NCBI GenBank assembly: GCA_964595485.1
Contig: CAZQQN010000008.1
Location: 1-64,000, forward strand
Origin: CAZQQN01 sp964595485
GTDB lineage: Bacteria; Bacteroidota; Bacteroidia; CAILMK01; CAYYUA01
Direction: 5' to 3'
Length of the DNA stretch: 64,000 bases
Shown here: positions 9,410 through 18,858 of the stretch, in pieces
Layout: each line of letters starts with the position of its first letter
Position numbering within the stretch: the first letter of the stretch is position 1
Translations under genes and position numbers: made by a program
Notes under the pieces: model-generated
The model's database searches: none
What the model was told of the DNA's origin: nothing
The model's input: the letters and a program-made list of their open reading frames with translations, nothing else

Positions 9410-10966
9410 ATGAGCGAAAATAATCCGGCAACCCTAAAAGACCTTGTAGCCCATTGCAAAGAATACGGTTTTATTTTCCAGTCCAGCGAAATTTATGATG
9501 GCCTAAGCGCTGTCTATGATTATGGTTCCTACGGTATTGAATTGAAGCGAAACCTGCGCGAATTTTGGTGGAAGGCTATGGTGCAAATGCATGAGGACAT
9601 TGTTGGCCTGGAATCCGCTATTTTCATGCATCCTAAGACCTGGCAGGCTTCCGGTCACCTGGAACAATTCAATGATCCAATGATTGATAACAAGGACTCC
9701 AAGAAGCGCTACAGGGCTGATAACCTAATCGAAGACGAGATAGAAAAAATTCAGGGTAAAATTGACAAAGAGGTCAGGAAGGCCTCCCGGAAATTCGGAG
9801 AAGATTTTGATGAAGCCCATTTCAAGGAGACCAATCCACAGGTTCAGAAATACCAAAAAAAACTTGATGATCTTCAGGCCCGTTTTAACAGCGCTATGGA
9901 AAACAATGACCTGAAAGATCTGGGCCAAATAATTCAGGACTATGAGATAAACGACCCGGTGAGTGGAACGCAAAACTGGACGGATGTCAGGCAATTCAAC
10001 CTGATGTTTTCTACTGATGTGGGGTCAACCGCTGATGATTCTGAGCAACTCTATTTAAGGCCTGAAACTGCACAAGGGATCTATGTGAATTTCCTGAACG
10101 TGCAAAAAACAACTCGCAAAAACCTGCCATTTGGCATAGCCCAGATCGGTAAAAGTTTTCGCAATGAAATTGTGGCTGGTCAATTTATTTTCCGCACACG
10201 GGAGTTTGAGCAAATGGAAATGCAGTACTTTGTACCACCTGGGGAGGAAATGCCATGGTATGAGCATTGGAAGGAAAAACGCATGGAATGGCATAAAGCT
10301 CTGGGCTTTGAAGATGGGGAGATCAGGTTAAAAGACCATGATCAATTGGCCCATTACGCGAATGCGGCAGTAGATATCGAGTATGACTTTGCTTTCGGCA
10401 CTAAAGAGGTGGAAGGAATCCATTCCCGTACCGATTATGACCTTTCCCGCCACCAGGAATATTCAGGCAAAAAGCTCCAATATTTCGACCCGGACCGTAA
10501 TGAAAGCTATGTACCGTATGTAGTAGAAACAGCAATTGGTTTAGACCGATTAGTGCTTGCTGTTATTAGCAAGGCCTATGAGCAGGAGAAGCTGGAAGAT
10601 GGTAGCACACGTGCATTGCTGCGTTTTCCTTCCGCCTTAGCTCCGATTAAAGTCGCTATTTTACCATTGGTCAGAAAGGATGGGCTACCAGAAATAGGCC
10701 GGCAGATCTATCATCAGCTTAAGTACCACTTTAGTTGCCACTATGAAGAAAAAGATGCGATTGGTAAACGTTACAGGCGACAGGATGCCATTGGCACGCC
10801 CTACTGTATAACGGTTGATCACCAAACAACGGAGGATAACACCGTAACTGTTCGTTACAGGGATTCAATGGAACAAAAGCGGATAAACATTGATGAGCTG
10901 CTAAGCGAAATGAAGGAGTTGGTTCAAATAGAAAGTTTGGTCAAAACTTTGGATGAGCATATTTGA
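9410..10966 (+). CDS. glyQS: Glycyl-tRNA synthetase, dimeric class II type
   Basis: The enzyme charges tRNA-Gly with glycine. The 518-residue protein is the alpha2 type shared with eukaryotes, not the alpha/beta bacterial type. Motif 2 lies in FRNEIVAGQFIFRTREFEQ and motif 3 in VVETAIGLDRLVLAVI. The C-terminal anticodon-binding domain begins near LAPIKVAILPLVRKDGLPEI. A lysine-rich helical insertion (about residues 105-165) follows the N-terminal catalytic part, as in other members of this group. The ATG start gives the expected N-terminus, with the motif 1 region at YDYGSYGIELKRNLREFWW. Confidence 0.97.
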   Translation: MSENNPATLKDLVAHCKEYGFIFQSSEIYDGLSAVYDYGSYGIELKRNLREFWWKAMVQMHEDIVGLESAIFMHPKTWQASGHLEQFNDPMIDNKDSKKRYRADNLIEDEIEKIQGKIDKEVRKASRKFGEDFDEAHFKETNPQVQKYQKKLDDLQARFNSAMENNDLKDLGQIIQDYEINDPVSGTQNWTDVRQFNLMFSTDVGSTADDSEQLYLRPETAQGIYVNFLNVQKTTRKNLPFGIAQIGKSFRNEIVAGQFIFRTREFEQMEMQYFVPPGEEMPWYEHWKEKRMEWHKALGFEDGEIRLKDHDQLAHYANAAVDIEYDFAFGTKEVEGIHSRTDYDLSRHQEYSGKKLQYFDPDRNESYVPYVVETAIGLDRLVLAVISKAYEQEKLEDGSTRALLRFPSALAPIKVAILPLVRKDGLPEIGRQIYHQLKYHFSCHYEEKDAIGKRYRRQDAIGTPYCITVDHQTTEDNTVTVRYRDSMEQKRINIDELLSEMKELVQIESLVKTLDEHI

Positions 10967-10990
10967 TTGGCTCATCAGCTTTATTTTATT
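10952..10990 (+). terminator. Possible terminator overlapping the glyQS stop
   Basis: GATGAGC (10952-10958) pairs with GCTCATC (10970-10976) across an 11-nt loop that contains the stop codon. A T-rich run follows. A weaker hairpin, AACCC/GGGTT at 11080-11099, lies further downstream. Confidence 0.4.
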
Positions 10991-11156
10991 CAAAGGGAAT
11001 ATCAAATCATTTTCAAAACCGCTTCCAGTTAAATGAATACGTCTCTACTGCTATTCAAAAATAGCAATAAAGCCTACTCAACCCTACTTTGCAGGGGTTT
11101 TCTTTCCTTAAACGCTAACGCAGGGTAATAATTTGGCGCTAAAAGGCGCTCCAATA

Positions 11157-12017
11157 TTAAAGCTGAAAACTGTAACCAAGCATAGCATTCAAAGCAAAAT
11201 TGCGTATGGTAGCATCATAATCCGGGGTATATCCCTGGAACGGATCATTACCACTAGTTGCGCCAGCCCAGATACCTGTTTGATTATTTCCAGTGCCCCC
11301 ACCAGTATTGATAATGCTTGAAAGGTTTTCATTTTCTTTGACAGGAACGATGTAATCATCTTTGGCAATATTCAGCAAACCAACGGCATAGTTGATGTCT
11401 AATGTTAATTTTCCGGGACCTAATTGGTAATCAACCCCAATACCCAATCTTACTCCAAGATCCAGTTTTTTGTAAGAATCAGAAACAGTGCTGTTAATGG
11501 CAGTGTCAACTTGTGTACCACCAACTCCACCTGGCCCACCTGGTCCAATTGGGAGTGATTGATTAACTTCCGCAACTAAATTTAAATCATAATTGGATTG
11601 GCCATTAACAAGGAAACTCCCGTAAGGACCAAAATTAGCGTTTAAACTTAATTTCTCTTTTTCATAAATGTTATATTCCACAAAAAGCGGTACAGTAATA
11701 TAATCAAGCTGATTTTGGACTTCAAAGTCAGAATCTAAATTAATTGAAATAAAATTTATATTTTGCTCAATATTTTCCGTGTTGGTTACATCGGAGCCAT
11801 AGGCGTTATAAAGGATCTGACCTTCAACGGCCAATTTATCGTTTATCCTGTAATTAACGAATGCACCGGCAGTAAGACTTCCTACTCCTTTCACACTTTC
11901 AAAATCTCCTCTTTGGCTCGCTAAATTATACCCCAATTTAGGCCCTAGTTTAATCTCTTGGGCAACGCTCAAATTTGCTATTAAACTTAAAAAGGCAAAA
12001 ATCAGGAAATTATGCAT
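11157..12017 (-). CDS. Outer-membrane beta-barrel protein, PorT-like fold
   Basis: The 286-residue protein has a signal peptide (about 1-19, ending SVAQ). The body shows alternating hydrophobic strands typical of the eight-stranded PorT-like/OMP_b-brl barrels of Bacteroidota, and it ends in an aromatic-terminated strand, GYSFQL. The opening KLGPKLGYNLASQRGDF resembles the first strand of this family. Two low-complexity segments, GPGGPGGVGG and INTGGGTGNN, are probably surface loops. It is the last gene of the leftward sugar-nucleotide run, 45 bp after the FKBP gene. It may be a surface protein or assembly factor; the sequence does not say which. Confidence 0.8.
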   Translation of the reverse strand: MHNFLIFAFLSLIANLSVAQEIKLGPKLGYNLASQRGDFESVKGVGSLTAGAFVNYRINDKLAVEGQILYNAYGSDVTNTENIEQNINFISINLDSDFEVQNQLDYITVPLFVEYNIYEKEKLSLNANFGPYGSFLVNGQSNYDLNLVAEVNQSLPIGPGGPGGVGGTQVDTAINSTVSDSYKKLDLGVRLGIGVDYQLGPGKLTLDINYAVGLLNIAKDDYIVPVKENENLSSIINTGGGTGNNQTGIWAGATSGNDPFQGYTPDYDATIRNFALNAMLGYSFQL

Positions 12018-12062
12018 ACACAGGGTTATTTTTCCAATTGACTATGAAGCAAATGTTTCATG

Positions 12063-12848
12063 CTATTTTACTTCAAGTAATTCTACTTCAAAAATTAAAG
12101 CCTGGTTCGGGCCAATTTTCTGTCCAGCTCCACGCCTGCCATAACCAAGTTCCGGGGGAATAAAGAGCTTGTATTTTGCATCTTCCTTCATAAGCTGCAA
12201 GCCTTCTGTCCAACCACTGATTACAGCACTTACGGGAAATTCCGCTGGCTCACCCCTTTTGTAAGAATTATCGAAAACTGATCCATCCTTTAATTCTCCC
12301 TTGTAATGAACCTTTACAGTATCCGATTTATTGGGAGAATCTCCACTGCCCTTTTCAAGAACCTTGTATTGAAGTCCGCTCTGGGTAACCTTCACCCCAT
12401 CTTTCTTTTTATTCTGATCCAAGAAAGCCTTACTCTTTTTCAAATTTTCTTTGGCTTCCTTGCTTGGCTTTTGCCGGCGCTTATCTTGCCCGCTATTTTG
12501 CCTACTTTTTTGCTTATCGCGCTTGGCCTGCATTCGCTTTTGAAATTTCTGAACAACCATTTTCTTCTCCTGGTCACTCAGAAGGGTGTCATTACCTGAA
12601 ATAGCATCGTATAAGCCTCTCAGAACCATCGTATCATTGACGCCCATTTGGCCCCTTTGAAAATTTTGATAAACATTCGTACCAAGCACATAACTAACAC
12701 TATCAGCGGTGGTTTCAAAACTATCAGCCTGTGAAAGAAGATCCCCGCTTTGCTGCGATTCTTCAGAGGTTTGACAACTAAACATAGTAATCATGCCAAT
12801 AATTGTTAAACCTGCCATTGCACAGCTTGAAATTCTTTTTAATCGCAT
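12063..12848 (-). CDS. FKBP-type prolyl isomerase lipoprotein
   Basis: The protein catalyses cis-trans isomerisation of prolyl bonds and probably helps exported proteins fold. From the ATG at 12848 it has 261 residues and a lipoprotein signal with Cys25 (MFSC). An FkpA-type N-terminal dimerisation region follows, then a very basic helical linker rich in Lys, Arg and Gln (about 90-140). The C-terminal FKBP domain carries VKVHYKGELKDGSVFDNS, VISGWTEGLQLM and IPPELGYGRRGAG. The frame continues to a GTG at 12896 that overlaps the rfbA stop. I prefer the ATG because it gives a clean lipoprotein signal; coupled translation from the GTG is the alternative. Confidence 0.92.
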   Translation of the reverse strand: MRLKRISSCAMAGLTIIGMITMFSCQTSEESQQSGDLLSQADSFETTADSVSYVLGTNVYQNFQRGQMGVNDTMVLRGLYDAISGNDTLLSDQEKKMVVQKFQKRMQAKRDKQKSRQNSGQDKRRQKPSKEAKENLKKSKAFLDQNKKKDGVKVTQSGLQYKVLEKGSGDSPNKSDTVKVHYKGELKDGSVFDNSYKRGEPAEFPVSAVISGWTEGLQLMKEDAKYKLFIPPELGYGRRGAGQKIGPNQALIFEVELLEVK

Positions 12849-12892
12849 AGGATCATTTTTTAATTGTTCAATAGTCGGTAATAAAAATTCAT

Positions 12893-13759
12893 TCACTGGT
12901 TTCTCAGGATATTTTTCAGGTAATCTCCATAGCCGCTTTTTTCAAATTTTTCAGCTATTTTAGCCACTTGCTTTTCATCGATGAATCCCTGCCGATATGC
13001 CACTTCTTCAATACATCCTATTTTCAACCCCTGTCTTTCTTCAACAACATTGACGAATTGCCCAGCTTGCATAAAGGATTGAAAAGTACCAGTATCCAAC
13101 CAGGCTGTGCCTTTTTGCATAACTTCTACTTCCAATAAGCCTTCTTCCAGGTAAGCTTTGTTAACATCCGTAATCTCATACTCGCCTCTCTTAGAAGGCA
13201 CTAAGTTTTCCGCAATATCAACTACCCGGTTATCATAAAAGTACAAACCCGGAATGGCGTAATTTGACTGTGGATTTTGAGGCTTTTCCTGGATATTAAC
13301 GGCTTTTTGATTCTTGTCAAAATTCACCACGCCATAGCGTTCCGGATCGGAAACATGGTATGCAAAAACCAACCCACCTTTAGGTTTGGTGATGTTTTTA
13401 AGCGTCTGCTCAAAATCTAAACCAAAGAAAATGTTATCACCCAGAATAAGGGCTACCGAATCTTCTCCAATAAATGTTTTCCCGATTGAAAAAGCCTGTG
13501 CTAATCCCTTTGGCTCACTTTGCTCAGCATATTCAAAACGACATCCAATATGGCTGCCATCGCCCAGAAGCTTTTTGAAATTAGGCAGATCGTTAGGGGT
13601 AGAAATGACCAATATATCCCGTATACCAGCAGTCATCAAAGTTGATAACGGGTAATAGATCATCGGTTTGTCGTAAATCGGCATGAGCTGCTTACTCATT
13701 GCCAGTGTAACCGGGTGTAGGCGTGTCCCTGAACCACCTGCCAGAACGATGCCTTTCAT
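12893..13759 (-). CDS. rfbA: Glucose-1-phosphate thymidylyltransferase
   Basis: RfbA joins glucose-1-phosphate to dTTP to make dTDP-glucose, the first step of dTDP-deoxysugar synthesis. The 288-residue length is standard. The nucleotide-binding start GGSGTRLHPVTLAMSKQLMP is present with the catalytic-site segments YDKPMIYYPLSTLM and LGDNIFFG. It follows rfbB by 12 bp in the same operon. No rfbC or rfbD is present in the window, so its product probably feeds something other than dTDP-rhamnose, unless those genes lie elsewhere. Confidence 0.96.
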   Translation of the reverse strand: MKGIVLAGGSGTRLHPVTLAMSKQLMPIYDKPMIYYPLSTLMTAGIRDILVISTPNDLPNFKKLLGDGSHIGCRFEYAEQSEPKGLAQAFSIGKTFIGEDSVALILGDNIFFGLDFEQTLKNITKPKGGLVFAYHVSDPERYGVVNFDKNQKAVNIQEKPQNPQSNYAIPGLYFYDNRVVDIAENLVPSKRGEYEITDVNKAYLEEGLLEVEVMQKGTAWLDTGTFQSFMQAGQFVNVVEERQGLKIGCIEEVAYRQGFIDEKQVAKIAEKFEKSGYGDYLKNILRNQ

Positions 13760-13771
13760 TGTATAATCCTT

Positions 13772-14836
13772 TTATCTTGAAACATACTGTTGCTCATAAT
13801 AGGCTTTGTAAGCTCCCGATGTCACATTTTTCAGCCATTCCTCATTCTCAAGATACCAATCAACGGTCCGGCTAAGCCCTTCCTCAAAGGTAACTGAAGG
13901 CTCCCAGCCTAATTGATCCTGAATTTTTGAGGGATCAATAGCATAGCGTTGATCATGACCAGCCCGATCTTTAACAAAGGTGATCAATTGTTCGGATACC
14001 CCTTTTTCCCGGCCAAGTTTATCATCCATGATCCGGCATAGTAAGCGAACTAACTCAATATTGGTGAGTTCAGCGCTTCCTCCGACTGTGTAAGTATCCC
14101 CAACTTTTCCATGATGGAATATGGCATCAATTGCCGTCACATGGTCTGTAACAAAAAGCCAATCCCTGATATTTTTTCCCTCCCCATAAACAGGAAGCTT
14201 CTCCCGGTTTTTGATATTATTGATCATCAACGGTATCAGCTTTTCCGGAAACTGGTACGGACCGTAGTTATTTGAACAATTGGAAACCTTAACCGGTAAG
14301 CCAAAAGTGTGGAAATAGGCCCGAACCATATGATCTGAACTTGCTTTAGAGGCTGAATAGGGAGATCGTGGATTATAAGGCGTCTCTTCATCAAAATACC
14401 CTTCCGGTCCAAGGGATCCAAAGACTTCGTCTGTTGATACATGGAAAAACAAGTGTTTTTCCTTTTCAGCTAAATTCCAGCTCTCAAGGGCAGCATTCAA
14501 TAAATTGGTAGTCCCAACCACATTGGTTTCAATAAAAGCATTGGGATTCATGATGGACCGGTCAACATGTGATTCAGCTGCTAAATGAATTACGGCATCA
14601 AAGCAGTGTTGGCGAAATAAATTGAAAATTAGTTGGCTATCAGCTATATCACCTTTAATAAACTGGTAATTATCCGCATTCTGAATATCCTTAAGGTTTT
14701 CGAGGTTGCCGGCATAGGTCAATTTATCCAGGTTCACTACATTCCAGGAAGGGTATTTTTTGACCCAGTGCCTCACCATATGAGACCCGATAAAACCTGC
14801 TCCACCTGTTATAAGTATGTTGTTACTATAGGTCAT
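13772..14836 (-). CDS. rfbB: dTDP-glucose 4,6-dehydratase
   Basis: RfbB converts dTDP-glucose to dTDP-4-keto-6-deoxyglucose using bound NAD. The extended SDR fold has the GGAGFIGSHMVRHW nucleotide motif, a catalytic YSASK, and the characteristic STDEVFGSLG segment. From the ATG at 14836 it has 354 residues. The frame extends to a TTG at 14845, adding only three residues, so the ATG is preferred. It sits between galE and rfbA with short gaps, consistent with one transcript. Confidence 0.95.
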   Translation of the reverse strand: MTYSNNILITGGAGFIGSHMVRHWVKKYPSWNVVNLDKLTYAGNLENLKDIQNADNYQFIKGDIADSQLIFNLFRQHCFDAVIHLAAESHVDRSIMNPNAFIETNVVGTTNLLNAALESWNLAEKEKHLFFHVSTDEVFGSLGPEGYFDEETPYNPRSPYSASKASSDHMVRAYFHTFGLPVKVSNCSNNYGPYQFPEKLIPLMINNIKNREKLPVYGEGKNIRDWLFVTDHVTAIDAIFHHGKVGDTYTVGGSAELTNIELVRLLCRIMDDKLGREKGVSEQLITFVKDRAGHDQRYAIDPSKIQDQLGWEPSVTFEEGLSRTVDWYLENEEWLKNVTSGAYKAYYEQQYVSR

Positions 14837-14872
14837 AGTTTTCAAACCTTTTTTACAAACTAAAAAAGTTGT

Positions 14873-15922
14873 TTAGTTTGAAGAGGAAGGTGCTTTTTCC
14901 TGATTCAGGGCCTTTTCCCATGCCCAGGCGGATACCATCATGTCCTCAAGGTTTTTTTCGGCTTTCCATCCCAATTCCTGGTTGGCTTTGGTAGTATCTG
15001 CATATACCTTGACCACATCCCCCGGCCTTCGTTCACCAATTTCATAAGGCACTTTAACCCCAGTAACCTTTTCAAACGTTTTGATGACATCAAGCACAGA
15101 ATAACCCGCTCCGGTACCAAGGTTAAAAACTTCACAAGTACCTGCATTCTGTTTTTCCAATAACCTTTGCATGGCAATAACGTGGGCTTTTGCTACATCC
15201 ATAACGTGTATGTAATCCCTTATGCAGGTACCATCCGGTGTCGGGTAATCATTCCCAAAAACAGTTAACTTTTCCCGCTTACCAATGGCTGTTTGCGTAA
15301 GAAAAGGCGCTAAGTTTTCAGGCTTACCTAATGGCCACTCGCCTATTAATGCAGAATCATGAGCTCCAATGGGATTAAAATACCTAAGCGATATGCCTTC
15401 CATTTTAGTGGCATTGGTTGTATCCTCCAGGATATCCTCACCAATGTGCTTGGTATTGCCATAAGGGGACTCCGCCTTTTGAATCGGAGCATCTTCAGAA
15501 ACAGGAACGCTTTCAGGCTCCCCGTATACGGTACAGGAAGATGAGAAAACAAAGGAATTTACTTGATACGCCACCATGAGATCAAGCAAATTAAGCATAG
15601 AATCAATGTTATTGCGGTAATATTTTAGGGGATTTTCTACTGAATTCCCTACAAACTTGTAAGCAGCAAAATGAATGACGCCATCCAGATCATTATGGGC
15701 TTTAAAAAATTCTGACAAAGCTTGATAATCGCATAGGTTAATCGGGTAAAAAAGCGGCTTTTTCCCAGTAATTTCCCCAATACGCTCTACCACCTCCTGA
15801 AAAGAGTGAGAAAGGTTATCAATGATAACCACTTCATAGCCGGCATTTTGAAGCTCGACTACGGTATGGGAGCCTATGAACCCTGTTCCTCCTGTTACCA
15901 GGATTTTTTCATTCCCTGCCAT
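14873..15922 (-). CDS. galE: UDP-glucose 4-epimerase
   Basis: GalE interconverts UDP-glucose and UDP-galactose, and in some bacteria the N-acetylhexosamine forms. It is an SDR of 349 residues with GGTGFIGSHTVVELQ at the start, the catalytic SSSCTVYG serine-threonine segment and YGNTK (YxxxK). The gene begins 2 bp after the acetyltransferase stop. Sequence alone does not tell whether it also accepts UDP-GlcNAc. Confidence 0.94.
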   Translation of the reverse strand: MAGNEKILVTGGTGFIGSHTVVELQNAGYEVVIIDNLSHSFQEVVERIGEITGKKPLFYPINLCDYQALSEFFKAHNDLDGVIHFAAYKFVGNSVENPLKYYRNNIDSMLNLLDLMVAYQVNSFVFSSSCTVYGEPESVPVSEDAPIQKAESPYGNTKHIGEDILEDTTNATKMEGISLRYFNPIGAHDSALIGEWPLGKPENLAPFLTQTAIGKREKLTVFGNDYPTPDGTCIRDYIHVMDVAKAHVIAMQRLLEKQNAGTCEVFNLGTGAGYSVLDVIKTFEKVTGVKVPYEIGERRPGDVVKVYADTTKANQELGWKAEKNLEDMMVSAWAWEKALNQEKAPSSSN

Positions 15923-15924
15923 AA

Positions 15925-16497
15925 TTAATCAATCTTTTCTAATCTTTGACCTTTTAAATGGTATAATTGATCACTCTCAGGACATCTTGCCTTGTATTCC
16001 TTATCAAATTGAAGGCGGTGACCATATTCGCTCATCCAACCTATATGCCTGGCGGGATTGCCAAGGAACAAGGCATAGTCAGGGATATCATGAGTAATGA
16101 CAGATCCTGCACCTGCAAACGCATACCGGCCAATGGTAACACCGCAAATTATTGTTGCATTTGCTCCAATGGTAGCCCCTTTTTTAACCAAGGTTTTTAC
16201 AAACTGATCACCCCTATTTATAGCACTCCTTGGATTCTTAATGTTGGTAAAAACCATAGACGGTCCCAGAAACACTTCATCCTCACATTCAACCCCAGTA
16301 TAAAGGGACACATTATTTTGAATTTTAACCCGGTCACCAATTTTCACATCCTTGCCTACAAATACGTTTTGACCAAGGTTACACTGACCACCAATAGCAG
16401 CATTGGTCATGATGTGCGAAAAATGCCAAATATTGGTTTTATCACCAATAGCTGCGCCATTGTCAACCACTGCGGTTTCATGAACAAAGTATCCCAT
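15925..16497 (-). CDS. Sugar-nucleotide N-acetyltransferase, WbpD/WlbB-like hexapeptide protein
   Basis: The 190-residue protein is a left-handed beta-helix acetyltransferase built of hexapeptide repeats (for example IGDKTNIWHFSHI, IGANATIICG). Its length and features match WbpD/WlbB, which acetylate the 3-amino group of UDP-GlcNAc-derived uronates, and also FdtC-type enzymes that acetylate dTDP-3-amino sugars. The typical WHFSHI segment near residue 24 carries the presumed catalytic histidine. A DegT aminotransferase at the head of the same operon is the natural partner. Whether the substrate is UDP- or dTDP-linked cannot be decided here. Confidence 0.88.
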   Translation of the reverse strand: MGYFVHETAVVDNGAAIGDKTNIWHFSHIMTNAAIGGQCNLGQNVFVGKDVKIGDRVKIQNNVSLYTGVECEDEVFLGPSMVFTNIKNPRSAINRGDQFVKTLVKKGATIGANATIICGVTIGRYAFAGAGSVITHDIPDYALFLGNPARHIGWMSEYGHRLQFDKEYKARCPESDQLYHLKGQRLEKID

Positions 16498-16503
16498 ATT
16501 TGG

Positions 16504-17520
16504 TCACATATTGGCTTGGGATGCAAATTCCCTGAATTTACGGAAATAGCTTAAGGTTTCATTGAGACCGGCTTTCCGATCCACTTTGGGTTCCCAGTCG
16601 AGCAGCTCTTTAGCAAGGGAAATATCCGGTTGACGTTGTTTGGGGTCATTTTCCGGTAAAGCCTTGTAATTAATTTTAGAAGATGACCCTGTTAACTCAA
16701 TAACTTCTTTTGCAAATTCTTTAATGGTGATCTCTTTAGGATTACCAATGTTAACCGGCTTTTCATAATCACTCATAAGTAATCGATAAATACCTTCTAC
16801 CAGGTCATCAACATAGCAGAAAGAACGGGTTTGCGAACCATCTCCGTAAACAGATAAATCCTCACCCCTAAGAGCTTGACCGATAAAGGTTGGTAAGGCC
16901 CTACCATCCTCGAGTCGCATTCTCGGGCCATAGGTATTAAATATCCTGGCAATACGGGTTTCTATCCCGTGATATTGGTGGTATCCCATTGTTAAAGCTT
17001 CCTGAAAGCGTTTGGCTTCATCGTAAACCCCCCTCGGACCGATGGGATTTACATGGCCCCAGTAGTCCTCACTTTGAGGATGAACCTGGGGATCCCCGTA
17101 AACCTCAGAAGTAGAAGCAACCAGTATCCTTGACCGCTTTTCTTTTGCGAGGCCTAATAAATTATGGGTTCCAAGTGACCCCACTTTCATGGTTTGAATA
17201 GGCATTTTTAGGTAATCAACCGGACTGGCGGGAGAAGCGAAATGGAGAATGTAATCCAGATGCCCCGGCACATGAACAAATTTGGTTACATCATGCTCGT
17301 AATATTCAAAATTTTCAGCCTTGAAGAGCTCCTCAATATTAGCAATATCGCCCGTCAGCAGGTTATCCATTCCTATGACATGATACCCTTCATTGGCAAA
17401 ACGGTTACACAAATGCGAACCTATGAAGCCAGCAGCACCGGTGATTAAAATCCGCTTGCGATCTTTGCCGATATATGGTTCTGAATTTTCTGACAAGTTA
17501 AGCAAGGTTTTTAGATTCAA
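16504..17520 (-). CDS. UDP-glucuronate decarboxylase (UDP-xylose synthase type)
   Basis: This extended SDR matches UXS enzymes, which convert UDP-glucuronate to UDP-xylose. It has GAAGFIGSHLCNRF, the ASTSEVYGDPQVHPQ segment typical of UXS, catalytic YDEAK and GPRMRLEDGR. It lies directly after ugd, which makes its substrate. The ATG at 17520 overlaps the ugd stop by 23 bp. A TTG at 17496, 1 bp past that stop, would give a 330-residue protein that still keeps the whole nucleotide-binding fold. I report the longer form; the start is unresolved. Confidence 0.92.
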   Translation of the reverse strand: MNLKTLLNLSENSEPYIGKDRKRILITGAAGFIGSHLCNRFANEGYHVIGMDNLLTGDIANIEELFKAENFEYYEHDVTKFVHVPGHLDYILHFASPASPVDYLKMPIQTMKVGSLGTHNLLGLAKEKRSRILVASTSEVYGDPQVHPQSEDYWGHVNPIGPRGVYDEAKRFQEALTMGYHQYHGIETRIARIFNTYGPRMRLEDGRALPTFIGQALRGEDLSVYGDGSQTRSFCYVDDLVEGIYRLLMSDYEKPVNIGNPKEITIKEFAKEVIELTGSSSKINYKALPENDPKQRQPDISLAKELLDWEPKVDRKAGLNETLSYFRKFREFASQANM

Positions 17521-18829
17521 CTTTTTTGGTTACCCGGCCGATGGATACATAGTAAAAGCCTTTTTCTTCCATTTGATCAGGATTATAAATATTCCTGCCA
17601 TCAAAGATAGCAGGGTTTTTCATGTATTTTTTGACGGCATCAAAATCGGGATTCCTGAAAACAGGCCACTCAGTTACTAAAAGCAATGCATCAGCATTGT
17701 TAAGCACTTGAAACTCATCTTCTCCGTATTCTATCCTATCCCCAATTGAATTTTGTACATTCGGTATGGCTTCCGGATCATACGCCTTAACATTAGCACC
17801 TAATTTCAAAAGCTCGTCTATGATATAAAGAGCTGGAGCTTCCCTGATATCATCTGTATCTGGTTTGAATGCCAAACCCCAAATAGCGATGGTTTTTCCT
17901 GACAGGTCTCCATTGAAATATTCCCGGAGCTTGGGAACTAGTATTGTTTTTTGCTTTTCGTTGATGTTCAGAACCGAATTAAGTATCTGGAAATTATAGC
18001 TATGCTCATTGGAGGTTTTTACCAATGCTTCTACATCCTTAGGAAAACAACTTCCACCAAAACCGATACCCGGAAAAAGGAATCGCTTACCAATCCGGTC
18101 ATCTGTACCTATCCCTTTCCGAATCGCATCGACATTCGCTCCGACCTTTTCGCAAAGGTTAGCCACCTCATTCATGAAAGTGATTTTGGTCGCCAGGAAA
18201 GCATTTGCTGCATACTTGGTCATTTCAGCAGAGCGCTCATCCATAAAGATGATAGGGTTACCCTGCCTGATAAAAGGTTGATAGAGCGTATCCATGATTT
18301 CTCGGGCCTTATCGGAATTGGTGCCGATAACAACACGGTCAGGTTTCATAAAATCATCAACTGCATGACCTTCCCTTAAAAATTCAGGATTTGAAACAAC
18401 ATCAAATTCACTATTGGCATTGCCAGCAATGGTTTCCCTTACTTTGTCAGCCGTACCAACCGGCACAGTACTTTTATCAACAATAACGGTGTAATCTTCT
18501 AAAAGGTGACCAAGATCTCTGCTTACTTTCAACACATACTGAAGATCGGCTGAACCATCTTCTCCCGGGGGCGTTGGTAAAGCCAGAAAGATAACTTTTG
18601 CATCTTTGACACCTTCCTCAAGGCTTGTAGTGAATTGAAGCCTTTCTTGCTCTATATTCCTCGAAAATAAAGTCTCAAGGCCCGGTTCATAAATAGGAAT
18701 CTCTCCATCCTTCATTTTACGAACCTTATCCTCGTCAATGTCTACACAGGTAACGTTATTACCCGTTTCCGCAAAACAAGTACCGGTTACTAACCCTACA
18801 TAGCCGGTTCCAATAACTGCAATTTTCAT
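17498..18829 (-). CDS. ugd: UDP-glucose 6-dehydrogenase
   Basis: Ugd oxidises UDP-glucose to UDP-glucuronate with two NAD molecules. The 443-residue protein carries the GTGYVGLVTGTCFAE nucleotide motif and catalytic Cys261 in GFGGSCFPKD. The VDKSTVPVGT segment near 118-127 and the C-terminal binding region GLAFKPDTDDIREAP are also present. The N-terminal motif is of the UDP-glucose rather than the UDP-GlcNAc (WbpA) type. The gene lies 29 bp after the aminotransferase and overlaps the decarboxylase. The pair should supply UDP-glucuronate and UDP-xylose. Confidence 0.96.
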   Translation of the reverse strand: MKIAVIGTGYVGLVTGTCFAETGNNVTCVDIDEDKVRKMKDGEIPIYEPGLETLFSRNIEQERLQFTTSLEEGVKDAKVIFLALPTPPGEDGSADLQYVLKVSRDLGHLLEDYTVIVDKSTVPVGTADKVRETIAGNANSEFDVVSNPEFLREGHAVDDFMKPDRVVIGTNSDKAREIMDTLYQPFIRQGNPIIFMDERSAEMTKYAANAFLATKITFMNEVANLCEKVGANVDAIRKGIGTDDRIGKRFLFPGIGFGGSCFPKDVEALVKTSNEHSYNFQILNSVLNINEKQKTILVPKLREYFNGDLSGKTIAIWGLAFKPDTDDIREAPALYIIDELLKLGANVKAYDPEAIPNVQNSIGDRIEYGEDEFQVLNNADALLLVTEWPVFRNPDFDAVKKYMKNPAIFDGRNIYNPDQMEEKGFYYVSIGRVTKKVESKNLA

Positions 18830-18858
18830 TTGTTCGGTCTTTTTGATAATTTCAGAAA

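Noticed and set aside
12296..12560. Lysine/arginine-rich stretch in the FKBP gene as a frameshift or low-quality region
   Set aside because: The frame stays open and domains on both sides are intact, so it is a genuine basic linker.
15967..16554. Long plus-strand frame of 195 codons opposite the acetyltransferase
   Set aside because: It lies wholly antisense to a well-supported gene and its protein shows no family features; shadow frames of this kind are common opposite repetitive hexapeptide genes.
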